The notes below the pieces were generated by a model. The model was not told the origin of the DNA. It worked only from the letters and a program-made list of their open reading frames with translations, and searched no databases. A stretch of 64,000 nt of DNA from UMGS1766 sp963597355. GTDB taxonomy: Bacteria > Bacillota > Clostridia > Oscillospirales > Oscillospiraceae. Shown here in pieces: positions 1 to 7,533 of the stretch. The stretch is from assembly GCA_963597355.1 (NCBI GenBank), contig CAVBPR010000018.1, positions 128,645 to 192,644 on the forward strand, in the 5' to 3' direction. The position numbers and the translations under genes were made by a program. How positions within the stretch are numbered: position 1 is the stretch's first letter; every line of letters starts with the position of its first letter.

Positions 1-97
1 TAGCTTTGCGATAAAGCTCCAGTTAATAAACTATCATAGCATACAAACCTATAGAAGTAAATCGCCATAAAGCAAAATTTATACAGACTTCAAAGAT

Positions 98-130
98 GAG
101 AAAGCCCAGACGCTGCAGTGTCTGAGCTTC
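98..130 (-). terminator. Terminator after the AraC-type regulator
   Basis: Read on the minus strand, AGCTCAGAC pairs with GTCTGGGCT around a short loop and is followed by TTTCTC. It lies just beyond the stop codon at 147. The 97 bases to its left hold nothing I can assign. Confidence 0.55.
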
Positions 131-146
131 CTTTCGTTTGCGGGGA

Positions 147-1703
147 TCAGTGGGTCGTTTGGCTCATCTGGCGGTAGGCGCCGGGGGTGATGCCCTCGCT
201 GCGCTTGAAGGCCCGGGTCAGAGTCCATCCGCTTCCGTACCCGGTGCGGAGGGCAATGTCCGTCAGATTCAGATTCGTGGTCTCCAGCAGTTCCTTTGCG
301 CAGGTCAGGCGCTTTTGCTGCAGGTAGGTCAGCACGCTCTGCCCCGTGCGTTCCTTGAAAATGCGGGCAACGTAGGAAGGGTTCATTTCAAAGCGTTCGC
401 TGAGAATGGTAAGGTTCAGGTCCGGATCCATGTAATTTTCGTCGATATATTGCAGCAGCTGCTGGGCTTTATCCTCCTTTTTGGGAAGGGGGCTGTCCGG
501 CAGGTTCAAAAGGTCGAAAATCTGATCCACCAGAGAGGCAATTTCCGTCAGAGAGGTGGCGCTGCTGATGTTCCGGCAGAGTAAATCGATTTCCGGGTGC
601 TTTTCCACTTTGCAGCCCAGGGTTTCAAAGGCGATTCCCAGATGGAAGAGCACCATTTGATTCACGGTTTGGGCGTGCTGTGGGGTGGTGATATATTTTG
701 GATCCAAGATCTCCATCAGTAAATCTCTGGCCTTGGGCATGTCCAGCGTGCTTACGGAGTGGACGTATTTTTTCCACAGCTGTTTCTGGTGCGTGTCGAC
801 GGTTCCCGCATCCTTCGGCAAGTCGAGGGCAGAGACAACAGATTTGCCCAGAGAGAGCATGTCGGCATAGCACAGAAGCCGCATACACTCCTGCGCGGCA
901 TCATGGGCATCGGTAATGTCCAGAAACGGAGTGGCCAGGGCGGCAACTGTCACAATTGCGTAATCGGTTTCCAACTGCTGAAGGGACTGACCGCACCATT
1001 GGCACACCGAGGCAAGCACATGGAAAGAATCCTCCGTGGGGGAAAAATCCAGATTGACCAGGCACATGTAGTGGCCGTCGTACTCCACGCAATACAGGCT
1101 GACATCTTCCGGGGCATGGATCTGCAGGACGGATTGGATCGTGTCCCGAATCTGCACAAAATCCTTCAGCGGCGGCTCGGCATCCCCCCGACGCTGAAAA
1201 ATCTGACCGTAGTCGTCGATGCGCAGGCAAATGAGGCAAAAACCGGAGTGGGACATCTGGAGCAGATCCTGCCGGACCAGCTGGTCCAGGCGATCCTGAG
1301 CGTCGGCAAAGGCCAGGGTGTGGCGATTGTCCCCCAGCAAACGCTCCACCAGTCGCGCTTTGTTGATGTTGTTTTGGGCTTCTGCTTTGTCCCGGTTGTC
1401 CATCTGCTGCACATAAAGGTTGCGCAGGGCAACCTCGACCGAGGTGCAGTCGGAAAGCTCCGCTCCGCTGGCCGCTGCGGCTTTCTTCAGCAGGTCTGTC
1501 CGCAGGTTGATTCGCCGGTGAAACAGCAGCAGACAGCCGCCGCTGCCAAGGGGCAGCGCCAGAAAAGAACAAACGGTGAAGAAAACAGGATGCGTGGAGT
1601 AGTGAGCGGCCAGTATACCGATCAGGCAGGGGATAATTGCACCAAGGAATCCCAGCAGGGCATATTCCAAACGCAATTGACGCTTGATTGACAAAATGAT
1701 CAT
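147..1703 (-). CDS. Membrane-anchored AraC-family transcriptional regulator
   Basis: The last ~100 residues form a two-helix-turn-helix AraC/XylS DNA-binding domain (LSERFEMNPSYVARIFKER, then DIALRTGYGSGWTLTRAFKR and the GITPGAYR tail). The N-terminus has two hydrophobic segments within the first ~65 residues, then a ~330-residue cytoplasmic region resembling the sensory parts of large AraC/YesN-type regulators; no named sensor domain was recognised. The start at 1703 (MIILSIKRQ) has AGGAAAAGAGG before it; an ATG at 1736 is in frame but poorly spaced. The product is 518 residues. The gene diverges from the permease operon at 2090, so control of that operon is the natural inference. Membrane segments next to a DNA-binding domain suggest it senses a signal at or in the membrane. 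Confidence 0.85.
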   Translation of the reverse strand: MIILSIKRQLRLEYALLGFLGAIIPCLIGILAAHYSTHPVFFTVCSFLALPLGSGGCLLLFHRRINLRTDLLKKAAAASGAELSDCTSVEVALRNLYVQQMDNRDKAEAQNNINKARLVERLLGDNRHTLAFADAQDRLDQLVRQDLLQMSHSGFCLICLRIDDYGQIFQRRGDAEPPLKDFVQIRDTIQSVLQIHAPEDVSLYCVEYDGHYMCLVNLDFSPTEDSFHVLASVCQWCGQSLQQLETDYAIVTVAALATPFLDITDAHDAAQECMRLLCYADMLSLGKSVVSALDLPKDAGTVDTHQKQLWKKYVHSVSTLDMPKARDLLMEILDPKYITTPQHAQTVNQMVLFHLGIAFETLGCKVEKHPEIDLLCRNISSATSLTEIASLVDQIFDLLNLPDSPLPKKEDKAQQLLQYIDENYMDPDLNLTILSERFEMNPSYVARIFKERTGQSVLTYLQQKRLTCAKELLETTNLNLTDIALRTGYGSGWTLTRAFKRSEGITPGAYRQMSQTTH

Positions 1704-1736
1704 TCCTCTTTTCCTGCATTTCACATTGTGATGCAT

Positions 1737-2089
1737 CCTCTTTCTCTTAATGATAACGGATACGGAGCGATTTGTAAAACTACTTTTTGGAAGTCTAAAA
1801 ATTTGTGGCTGTTGCGGGAAAGTTGACTGTTTTTGCGCAATTTGAAACTGTGCGCAATTTATAACTTTTGCTGAAAACGGCGCAACCGGAGCGATGTGTG
1901 CGCAAAAAGTACAAAAAAGAATCTATACCGGCAGGAGATCTTTGTGCTAATTTAACATCATCACCTGAGCGCAGGCGATGAACTCCAGTTTTGGTACAGG
2001 AGGTGAAATGTTCCGGCAAATGAGAGGATCGCATGCGCCGCACATTACATTTACTGAGAAAACAAACTGAAAAGGAGAGAGACTGTTTC
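1737..2089. promoter_or_regulatory. Divergent control region with repeated TGCGCAA sites
   Basis: This 353-base gap separates the divergent regulator and permease genes. TGCGCAA occurs at 1834-1840, 1851-1857 and 1899-1905; the first two extend to TGCGCAATTT and lie 17 bases apart. A weaker GGCGCAA is at 1879. A possible -10 (TATACC, 1924-1929) lies 17 bases from the hexamer 1901-1906, so the third site would sit on the -35 position, as expected for an activator-dependent promoter. A hairpin (TCATCACCTG with CAGGCGATGA, 1958-1981, one mismatch) lies in the predicted leader. Assignment to the AraC-type regulator is inference. Confidence 0.5.
2008..2070 (+). CDS. Possible 20-residue leader peptide
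   Basis: A full AGGAGGTGA ribosome site precedes an ATG at 2008 that opens a 20-codon reading frame ending in TGA at 2068-2070, 19 bases before the permease start. The spacing between GGAGG and ATG is only four bases, which is short. The peptide has no similarity I recognise. It could couple translation to the permease, or be chance; an alternative permease start at 2033 would overlap it. Confidence 0.25.
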   Translation: MFRQMRGSHAPHITFTEKTN

Positions 2090-3430
2090 ATGTTTACAAG
2101 TGTACCAGTAGCAGCCGTATTCCTGATTCTCGGTATCATCGCTTTTATCCTGTTGTGCTATCGGGGCGTCAACACCGCACTGGCCGCTCTGGCGGCGGCT
2201 ATGATCGTTGGCTTGGGCGCAACAGACGGTTGGCTGGAAGCGATCTTCACCGTGTTCCCTTCGGGCATCGGCAATTTTGTTATTAACAACGCAATGGTTT
2301 ATCTGTCGGCAGGCTTGTTCGCCTTCCTGATGAGAGAGACCAAGTCCGGCAACGCGATTGCAGACAATATGGTGCGGCTGATCGGCGCAAACCGCGCTCC
2401 CATCATCATCATTGTTCTGACCGCTATCATCCAGATTGCCGGCATCAGCACATATGTTCTGGTGGCTCCGATTGCAATCGCTCTGATGCGGGCAGCCGAT
2501 ATGCCCATCAGCATCGGCTATGCATCCTGCATGGGCATTCCGCCGCTGATTTCCTTCTGCCTCCCCGGTGTTACGGCTCTGCCCAACGTGCTGCCGACCA
2601 CCTTCCTGCACACTACGATTTATGCCGCTCCTCTCATGGGCATCACCTGCGCCCTGATCGGTCTGGTGCTGGCAATCCTCTACCTGACCCACATCATCCA
2701 TCGGGCCCGTCGCCGCGGCGAGCACTTTGTGGAGCCGGGTGCCGGCATGGCTGGCATCAATGTGGCAAAAGAAGGCCGCTTTGGTGAGGTAGAAGTGCCT
2801 GCTATGTGGAAGGGCATCGCCCCTCTGGCCGGCGTTCTGGTTCTGTCCTTTATCATGATCAACGTGTTCAAGCTGCCCAGTGCCCGCGGTATCTGCGTGG
2901 CTATGTGGATTTGCTGTGCATTCATGATCGTCGCCAACTGGGATGTGTGCATCCATAAGATTACCCTGAAGAACATCATCAGCTGCGGCCCCATGGAGAT
3001 TGTTCCCTTCATGTTTATGGCCGGCTGTGTGTACGGCTTCGGCAACGTGACCAGTGCTTCCGCCTGCTTCGAGCCGCTGAAGCAGCTGATCATGACCATC
3101 AACCTGAACCCCTACCTGACCGCATTCCTGTCCATCGCTCTGGTTGCCGCTCTGTGCGCCGACGGCGTGGCCGGCATGATGATGTGGCTGGGCATGTTCT
3201 CCGAGACCTTCCTGGCAATGCCCGGTGTCAATCCTGCAGCCCTGCACCGTATCCTGGTCATGTCTGCTACCACCTTCGACTCTCTGCCTCACTCCGGTTC
3301 TGTGGCTGGCTCCATGGCAATGTTCCAGACCACCCACAAGGAGTCCTATGGTCACGTGTTCGTGCTGACGGTTTGCATCCCTGTTATCTTCAGCCTGGTC
3401 GGCGTGGCAATGGCAATCCTGCTGTACTAA
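2090..3430 (+). CDS. GntP/citrate-type permease
   Basis: The 446-residue product is almost entirely hydrophobic, with about a dozen membrane segments and a charged loop near residues 205-245 (HRARRRGEHF). Length, layout and glycine- and proline-rich membrane stretches (GIPPLISFCLPGVTALPN; DSLPHSGSVAG) fit the GntP/ion-transporter superfamily of carboxylate or sugar-acid symporters. The substrate cannot be read from sequence. The start at 2090 follows AAGGAGAG; an in-frame ATG at 2033 would add 19 non-hydrophobic residues. It is the first gene of the unit running to 7370 and probably brings in the compound that the other genes handle. A strong hairpin separates it from the next gene and may set its expression apart. 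Confidence 0.8.
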   Translation: MFTSVPVAAVFLILGIIAFILLCYRGVNTALAALAAAMIVGLGATDGWLEAIFTVFPSGIGNFVINNAMVYLSAGLFAFLMRETKSGNAIADNMVRLIGANRAPIIIIVLTAIIQIAGISTYVLVAPIAIALMRAADMPISIGYASCMGIPPLISFCLPGVTALPNVLPTTFLHTTIYAAPLMGITCALIGLVLAILYLTHIIHRARRRGEHFVEPGAGMAGINVAKEGRFGEVEVPAMWKGIAPLAGVLVLSFIMINVFKLPSARGICVAMWICCAFMIVANWDVCIHKITLKNIISCGPMEIVPFMFMAGCVYGFGNVTSASACFEPLKQLIMTINLNPYLTAFLSIALVAALCADGVAGMMMWLGMFSETFLAMPGVNPAALHRILVMSATTFDSLPHSGSVAGSMAMFQTTHKESYGHVFVLTVCIPVIFSLVGVAMAILLY

Positions 3431-3462
3431 TCAGCGAATAAGCGAGAAAATTCAACCCCAGC

Positions 3463-3490
3463 CTAGGGGAACGGGAAACCGTTCCCCTAG
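3463..3490 (+). other. Perfect 12-bp intercistronic hairpin with GAAA loop
   Basis: CTAGGGGAACGG, loop GAAA, then CCGTTCCCCTAG. No T-run follows, so it is not a standard intrinsic terminator. It sits between the permease stop (3430) and the next start (3516), where such hairpins often stabilise upstream mRNA or partly block transcription. Confidence 0.7.
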
Positions 3491-3515
3491 CTACCCCGAG
3501 AAAGGATGATCTGTT

Positions 3516-4154
3516 GTGAGTGAAAAGGAAAAGTTTCCGGTTGTAATCGACGTCAACGAGATGGCGGAGCGCTACGGAATGGAAATGGAAGACGTGTATA
3601 AGCCCGACGGCACTTACGTCTCCAGAGATTATCATTGGGATCCGGCAGCGCTGCCCAAGGCTGTGGCTGAGGTGAAAGAGCGCAGCAAGGGTCAAAGCGT
3701 TGTAAAATTCATCAATCACTGCCCCAACTGGATGATCGCTGCCTTTGCAGCTGCCATCCGTCCGGCGGTCTGCTTTATGAATGTCGGCCCTCAGGGCATG
3801 TACAACTCCTATCATGCCCCGTTCCGCATCGGGGAAAAGAGCCCGGCCTGCGAACTGTATTTTGAGCCGACGGTGAAAGATGACCGGATCTATCTGTCGG
3901 TTCAGTCCGAGGGCGACCCTCATCTGTTTGACGTGGACAAAATGTCCCTTATTACCGTACCGGAGGTTGAGCCGGGAAAACTGATGCTTCTTTCCGGCCT
4001 GATGACCCATCCGATGGCCATCAATGTCACTCTGGCGTATGCGGACACAGCAAAGGCCTTCTTCATTCGCTTCCATGAAGCGCCGGAGTATGTCTGCTGT
4101 GTTACCAATTGCGAGGAATATAAGATCGGAGACACCATCCCCGTGGAGGAATAA
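3516..4154 (+). CDS. Unknown protein, apparent tandem Csx3-like fold
   Basis: GTG start preceded by GAAAGGA; 212 residues, cytosolic. By eye it has two similar halves. Half one contains GQSVVKFINHCPNWMIAAFA followed by a variable strand and YHAPFRIGEKSP. Half two contains PGKLMLLSGLMTHPMAINVT followed by a variable strand and NCEEYKIGDTIP. Each half follows the order seen in Csx3 (a hydrophobic strand, a small-residue turn with P and W or M, a helix, two strands, then a short 'x-x-G-D/E' ending). Csx3 proteins are CRISPR-associated and bind cyclic oligoadenylate; nothing here links to CRISPR, so a different ligand-binding or enzymatic role is as likely. The relationship is pattern-based and unproven. 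It is second in the permease operon. Confidence 0.5.
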   Translation: MSEKEKFPVVIDVNEMAERYGMEMEDVYKPDGTYVSRDYHWDPAALPKAVAEVKERSKGQSVVKFINHCPNWMIAAFAAAIRPAVCFMNVGPQGMYNSYHAPFRIGEKSPACELYFEPTVKDDRIYLSVQSEGDPHLFDVDKMSLITVPEVEPGKLMLLSGLMTHPMAINVTLAYADTAKAFFIRFHEAPEYVCCVTNCEEYKIGDTIPVEE

Positions 4155-4197
4155 TCCATCCGGGACGGAAATCGGAAGCCATATCGGAGGAGTACCC

Positions 4198-5265
4198 ATG
4201 AGCAAGCGTCTAGCACATCTTCCACGCTACCTTGTCTTTCTGCCGCTGATCCTGTTTGTGATTCTGCTGTATGGAGGCATTTTGCAGCGGTTTATCCCTG
4301 CGGTTTCTGTGGGGGAGAAAAAGTACACAGCCGCGCAGTTCAATTACTGGTATTACGAGGCCTATTTGAGCTATGTGGACGAGCACTATGATGAGCTGGA
4401 CGAACTGGGATTGGATACCGGAACTGCACTGGACAAGCAGTCAACTGCCACCGGTCAGACCTGGGAAGACTATTTCCGGGTGCAGGCCGAGGAGAATCTG
4501 CAGGAAACAGAGGCACTGCTGGCGCTGGCGGATACCTACCATGTCTCTCTGGAGGCGGAGGATCTGCCGGCATACGAGCAGCGGCTGGCCAGTGCAGACG
4601 CAGAGTGCGCCGAGAGCGGAATCAGTCTGGAAGATTATGTCCGTTCTTATTATGGCTACAGCGTAACGGTTGCCAACTACAAAAAGCAGCTGCTGAAGGA
4701 AGTTGGAGCGGATGCGGTGCGCGCTGCCATAGAGGCATCCCTTGCACCATCCGACGAGGAGGCAGTAGCCTATGTTGCCCAGCATAAGGAGCTGGACGAC
4801 TACAAGACAGCGAATATTCGCGTTGTGTGGTTTTCGGCAGCAACAGACCGCTTCACCGGAGAAACCGGCGAGACACAGATGGCGGATATGCAATGCCGGG
4901 TGGAGCTTCTTCTCAATCGCTGGAACGAGCAAGGGGGAGATGAGACTGCATTTGCAGACATGGCAGAGCGGTATTCCGAACACGAAAGCGCAGTCGATGG
5001 CGGACAGCTGGACGGCGTTGTGAAGGCGGAACTTTCTTCGGCGCTGGAGGACTGGTTATTTGACGCTTCCCGGCAAAAGGGAGATGTTACCTCCTCTGTG
5101 ACCGAGGAGGGCAGCTGGGTTGTTTATTACTGCGGTCAGGGCGAATCTGCCGCCGAATTGAGTGCAAAGCAGATTCTGCTGGAACAGAGCGTAGAGGACT
5201 ATTTGCATCAGCAGGAAGAGAATTTTCCTGTAAAAGAACACTTCGGCATGCAGATCGCCATGTGA
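4198..5265 (+). CDS. Membrane-anchored SurA/PrsA-like protein with degenerate parvulin domain
   Basis: 355 residues; start chosen at the ATG after CGGAGGAG. Residues ~10-30 form one membrane segment, so the rest is probably outside the cell. A SurA-N-like helical region is followed by a parvulin-type domain (FADMAERYSEHESAVDGGQL, residues ~240-270). In active parvulins one histidine stands in the first strand (usually SHILV) and another near the end (GYHII); here those places read NIRVVWF and SWVVYY. Loss of both suggests a chaperone or binding protein rather than an isomerase. The gene begins 43 bases after the Csx3-like gene and ends 13 bases before the hydrolase-like gene. Confidence 0.7.
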   Translation: MSKRLAHLPRYLVFLPLILFVILLYGGILQRFIPAVSVGEKKYTAAQFNYWYYEAYLSYVDEHYDELDELGLDTGTALDKQSTATGQTWEDYFRVQAEENLQETEALLALADTYHVSLEAEDLPAYEQRLASADAECAESGISLEDYVRSYYGYSVTVANYKKQLLKEVGADAVRAAIEASLAPSDEEAVAYVAQHKELDDYKTANIRVVWFSAATDRFTGETGETQMADMQCRVELLLNRWNEQGGDETAFADMAERYSEHESAVDGGQLDGVVKAELSSALEDWLFDASRQKGDVTSSVTEEGSWVVYYCGQGESAAELSAKQILLEQSVEDYLHQQEENFPVKEHFGMQIAM

Positions 5266-5278
5266 GGAGGGAACGAAG

Positions 5279-6301
5279 ATGAAAAAAATCACGCTTCCCT
5301 TCCACCGGGATCAGCCCCGGGAGCGGGTGCACAGCCGCAAACAGAATATCGTCTACGGCATTTTGATTGCCGTCATCCTGATCTTTGTGACCTGCTGGTG
5401 GGGGCGGGCGCTGACCAACGCCTACTACAACGCCTTCGTTGCCTATACGGACGATAACGCCTCCGAGATCATTGAGAGCAATAGCCGTCTGGACGTGGAT
5501 GCGGCAGTTTCAGAGGAGCTGAAACCGCTGCAGGAGGAGTTTGACTCCTGGAGAAACCGGCATCTGGCGGACCGCTGCGATGTGGTTTCCCAGGACGGCA
5601 CAAAGCTCCACGGACTGTACTATGACTGCGGGTTCGACCGCACCGTCATTGTGTTCCCCGGCTATGCAGTGAACAGCACAGGAGATTTCCTTTCCGCACC
5701 GTGGTACGAGGAACAGGGATGCAATGTGCTGATTACCGATCCCCGCACCAGTGGCGATAGCGAGGGAACCTATCTGGGCTATGGCCTGTTCGAGCAGGCG
5801 GATGCGGCGGCATGGGTGGACTATGCGGTGGATACGCTGGGCAGTCAGCAGATTTATCTTCATGGCATCGGAATGGGCGCCGGTGCAGTGCTGACCGCCG
5901 CAGGCAACGGCCTACTGAAGGAGCAGGTGAAGGGCATTGTGGCGGAGAGTGTTTATGGTTCTCTGCGTCAGCTGGCGGAGTATGAAATTGGCAACTGGTT
6001 TCATCTGCCCAAATTTCCGCTGTTAAGCCTCATCAATTCCAAGATGGAGCGAACCGCCGGATATGGGCTGGATGATGTAAATTTGACAACAACGGTTCAG
6101 AAGGCAGAGCTTCCGGCAGTGTTTCTGGCGGGAGGAGCAGACAGCTATCTGCCGGCTGAATTTTCCCAAACTGTATATGATGCTTATTCCGGCCGGAAAA
6201 CCTGGCTGGAGGTGGCAGATGCAGAGCATGGAGCGCTGTATCTGCGGGGACAAAACGAAGTTCAGCAGGCGATTAAGACCCTGCTGGACGGGAAAATTTA
6301 A
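5279..6301 (+). CDS. Membrane-anchored alpha/beta-hydrolase-like protein lacking the nucleophile
   Basis: 340 residues: a basic N-terminus, one membrane segment (~residues 24-45), then an alpha/beta-hydrolase domain related to the YqkD-type group. Recognisable parts are the oxyanion-side GYAVNSTGDF, the strand DPRTSGDSEG, the acid loop GGADSYLPAE and the histidine loop DAEHGALY. The nucleophile elbow, normally GxSxG (GESMG in relatives), reads GIGMG, so the catalytic serine is glycine; the DNA at ~5865-5880 reads this clearly. The protein may therefore bind rather than cleave. ATG at 5279 follows GAGGAGGGAACGA, 13 bases after the previous stop. Confidence 0.75.
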   Translation: MKKITLPFHRDQPRERVHSRKQNIVYGILIAVILIFVTCWWGRALTNAYYNAFVAYTDDNASEIIESNSRLDVDAAVSEELKPLQEEFDSWRNRHLADRCDVVSQDGTKLHGLYYDCGFDRTVIVFPGYAVNSTGDFLSAPWYEEQGCNVLITDPRTSGDSEGTYLGYGLFEQADAAAWVDYAVDTLGSQQIYLHGIGMGAGAVLTAAGNGLLKEQVKGIVAESVYGSLRQLAEYEIGNWFHLPKFPLLSLINSKMERTAGYGLDDVNLTTTVQKAELPAVFLAGGADSYLPAEFSQTVYDAYSGRKTWLEVADAEHGALYLRGQNEVQQAIKTLLDGKI

Positions 6302-6315
6302 AGGAGGCAAAGAAA

Positions 6316-6612
6316 ATGGATCTCTCTGGAATCTATAACTGCACAATGCACACCCCCATCGGTGAGCGCTATATCGTGCTGGACATTCATGTCGCACCGG
6401 ATGGACAGATCACCGGCACGCTGGACGGCGACGATCACGGCTGCTCCGCATTCAAGTGGGGCCACGTGGTGGACGACAAGTATCTGTTTTTCAACACCTT
6501 CCCCCACGACTGCGACCTGACCTTCTTCGGCGTGGTCGAAGAGGACGGCCGTTTCTATGGGGCCAATTTCCACAAGGGACATTCCTCTTTGTTCGATGGC
6601 AAACGCGCCTGA
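6316..6612 (+). CDS. Small beta-barrel-like protein, function unknown
   Basis: 98 residues, no membrane segment. The layout (GIYNCTMHTPIGERYIVLDI, then DGQITGTLDGDD, GHVVDDKYLFF and a final FDGKRA) alternates strands and turns in the manner of small calycin-like domains found near SnoaL-like enzymes in anaerobe catabolic clusters. That comparison is from memory and no function follows from it. AAGGAGG lies 9 bases before the ATG, and the gene starts 14 bases after the hydrolase-like gene. Confidence 0.6.
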   Translation: MDLSGIYNCTMHTPIGERYIVLDIHVAPDGQITGTLDGDDHGCSAFKWGHVVDDKYLFFNTFPHDCDLTFFGVVEEDGRFYGANFHKGHSSLFDGKRA

Positions 6613-6665
6613 GACAAAGTTCAATGTAAATCAGACCATCATTTCACCTGAGGAGGTAATTTACT

Positions 6666-7370
6666 ATGACCAACGAAGAATTGGCTTTGAAGCTGGATGA
6701 AATGCAGCTGAAAATCGACCGCCTTGAGGCAGTCAACATCTGCGCAAACCTGATGAGCCGCTATGTAAACTATCATGCCGCTTTCCGTCACAAGGACTAT
6801 GTGAAGTTCTGGGCTCAGCGGGATGACGACATTCTGGAGATGCCCTGGGGCAAGTATCTGGGCTATGAGAGTGTGAAAAAGTGCTACCTGGAGCACCATG
6901 CAGACCGGGGCGACGAGGGCGCAGAGGAGAAGATGAAGGGCGCTGTGTTCTTCCATCATCTGGACACCCCCATCATCGAGGTTGCTGCCGATGGCAAGAC
7001 CGCTCGCGGCGCCTGGTGGTCTCCCGGACACGAGACCTTCCCCCGTGCAGACCGTGAGCCGGGTCAGAGCGCAATCTGGGCCTGGAGCAAGTACGGCGCG
7101 GACTTCATCAAGGAGGAAGACGGCTGGAAGATCTGGCGCATGCGCATCTATCCCATGTTCAAGACTCCGGTGGGCATGTCCTGGACCGAGTGGAGCCAGT
7201 TCTCCGGTCCCATGGATCTGTCCGAGTTCCCGCCCACGGACGCACCTTGCACCGATACTCCCTGGTACATGAGCGTGAACAATGTTTATCCCACCGACCA
7301 GCCGGATCCCCCCGTGCCCTATGGCAGCTATTCCGAGTTGAAGAAGACCTTCTTCGGTGATATGATTTAA
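6666..7370 (+). CDS. SnoaL-like (NTF2-fold) protein
   Basis: 234 residues. An N-terminal coiled helix (LALKLDEMQLKIDRLEAVNI) leads into a SnoaL-like domain: 'NLMSRYVNYHAAF..KDYVKFWA', then 'AVFFHHLDTPIIEVAADGKTARGAWWSPG' and 'KYGADFIKEEDGWKIWRMRIYP'. This order is shared with SnoaL-like lyases, cyclases and dehydratases, including the bile-acid dehydratase BaiE, although similarity to BaiE is only general. It is the only gene of the cluster that looks like an intact small-molecule enzyme. It has a strong ribosome site (GAGGAGGTAATTTACT) and is followed by the cluster terminator. Confidence 0.7.
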   Translation: MTNEELALKLDEMQLKIDRLEAVNICANLMSRYVNYHAAFRHKDYVKFWAQRDDDILEMPWGKYLGYESVKKCYLEHHADRGDEGAEEKMKGAVFFHHLDTPIIEVAADGKTARGAWWSPGHETFPRADREPGQSAIWAWSKYGADFIKEEDGWKIWRMRIYPMFKTPVGMSWTEWSQFSGPMDLSEFPPTDAPCTDTPWYMSVNNVYPTDQPDPPVPYGSYSELKKTFFGDMI

Positions 7371-7422
7371 GCCAACAGAAAACAAGTTCCTCTTTTCTCT
7401 TCTATTCCCCCCAACAAAAGTT

Positions 7423-7459
7423 TCGCCGCTGAATTTATCGTTCAGTGGCGAGCTTTTTT
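7423..7459 (+). terminator. Terminator of the permease-SnoaL operon
   Basis: TCGCCGCTGAA and TTCAGTGGCGA form a stem (one G-T pair) around a short loop, followed by six T. Confidence 0.8.
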
Positions 7460-7465
7460 CTCCGT

Positions 7466-7493
7466 TTGACTTTACAGGACAATTGCTTATAAT
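7466..7493 (+). promoter_or_regulatory. Sigma-A-type promoter
   Basis: TTGACT (7466-7471), 16-base spacer, TATAAT (7488-7493). It drives the gene starting at 7534 and rules out the in-frame TTG at 7483, which would lie inside the promoter. Confidence 0.75.
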
Positions 7494-7533
7494 ATCGGGT
7501 AAGAAGATTGTGTATGGAGGGAGGCGCTTCGCT

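Noticed and set aside
1..97. Gene fragment at the left edge
   Set aside because: No frame with coding character enters from the left edge; short stops occur in all frames.
3516..4154. CRISPR-Cas locus suggested by the Csx3-like protein
   Set aside because: No repeat-spacer array or cas gene was seen anywhere in the window, so only a fold relationship is proposed.
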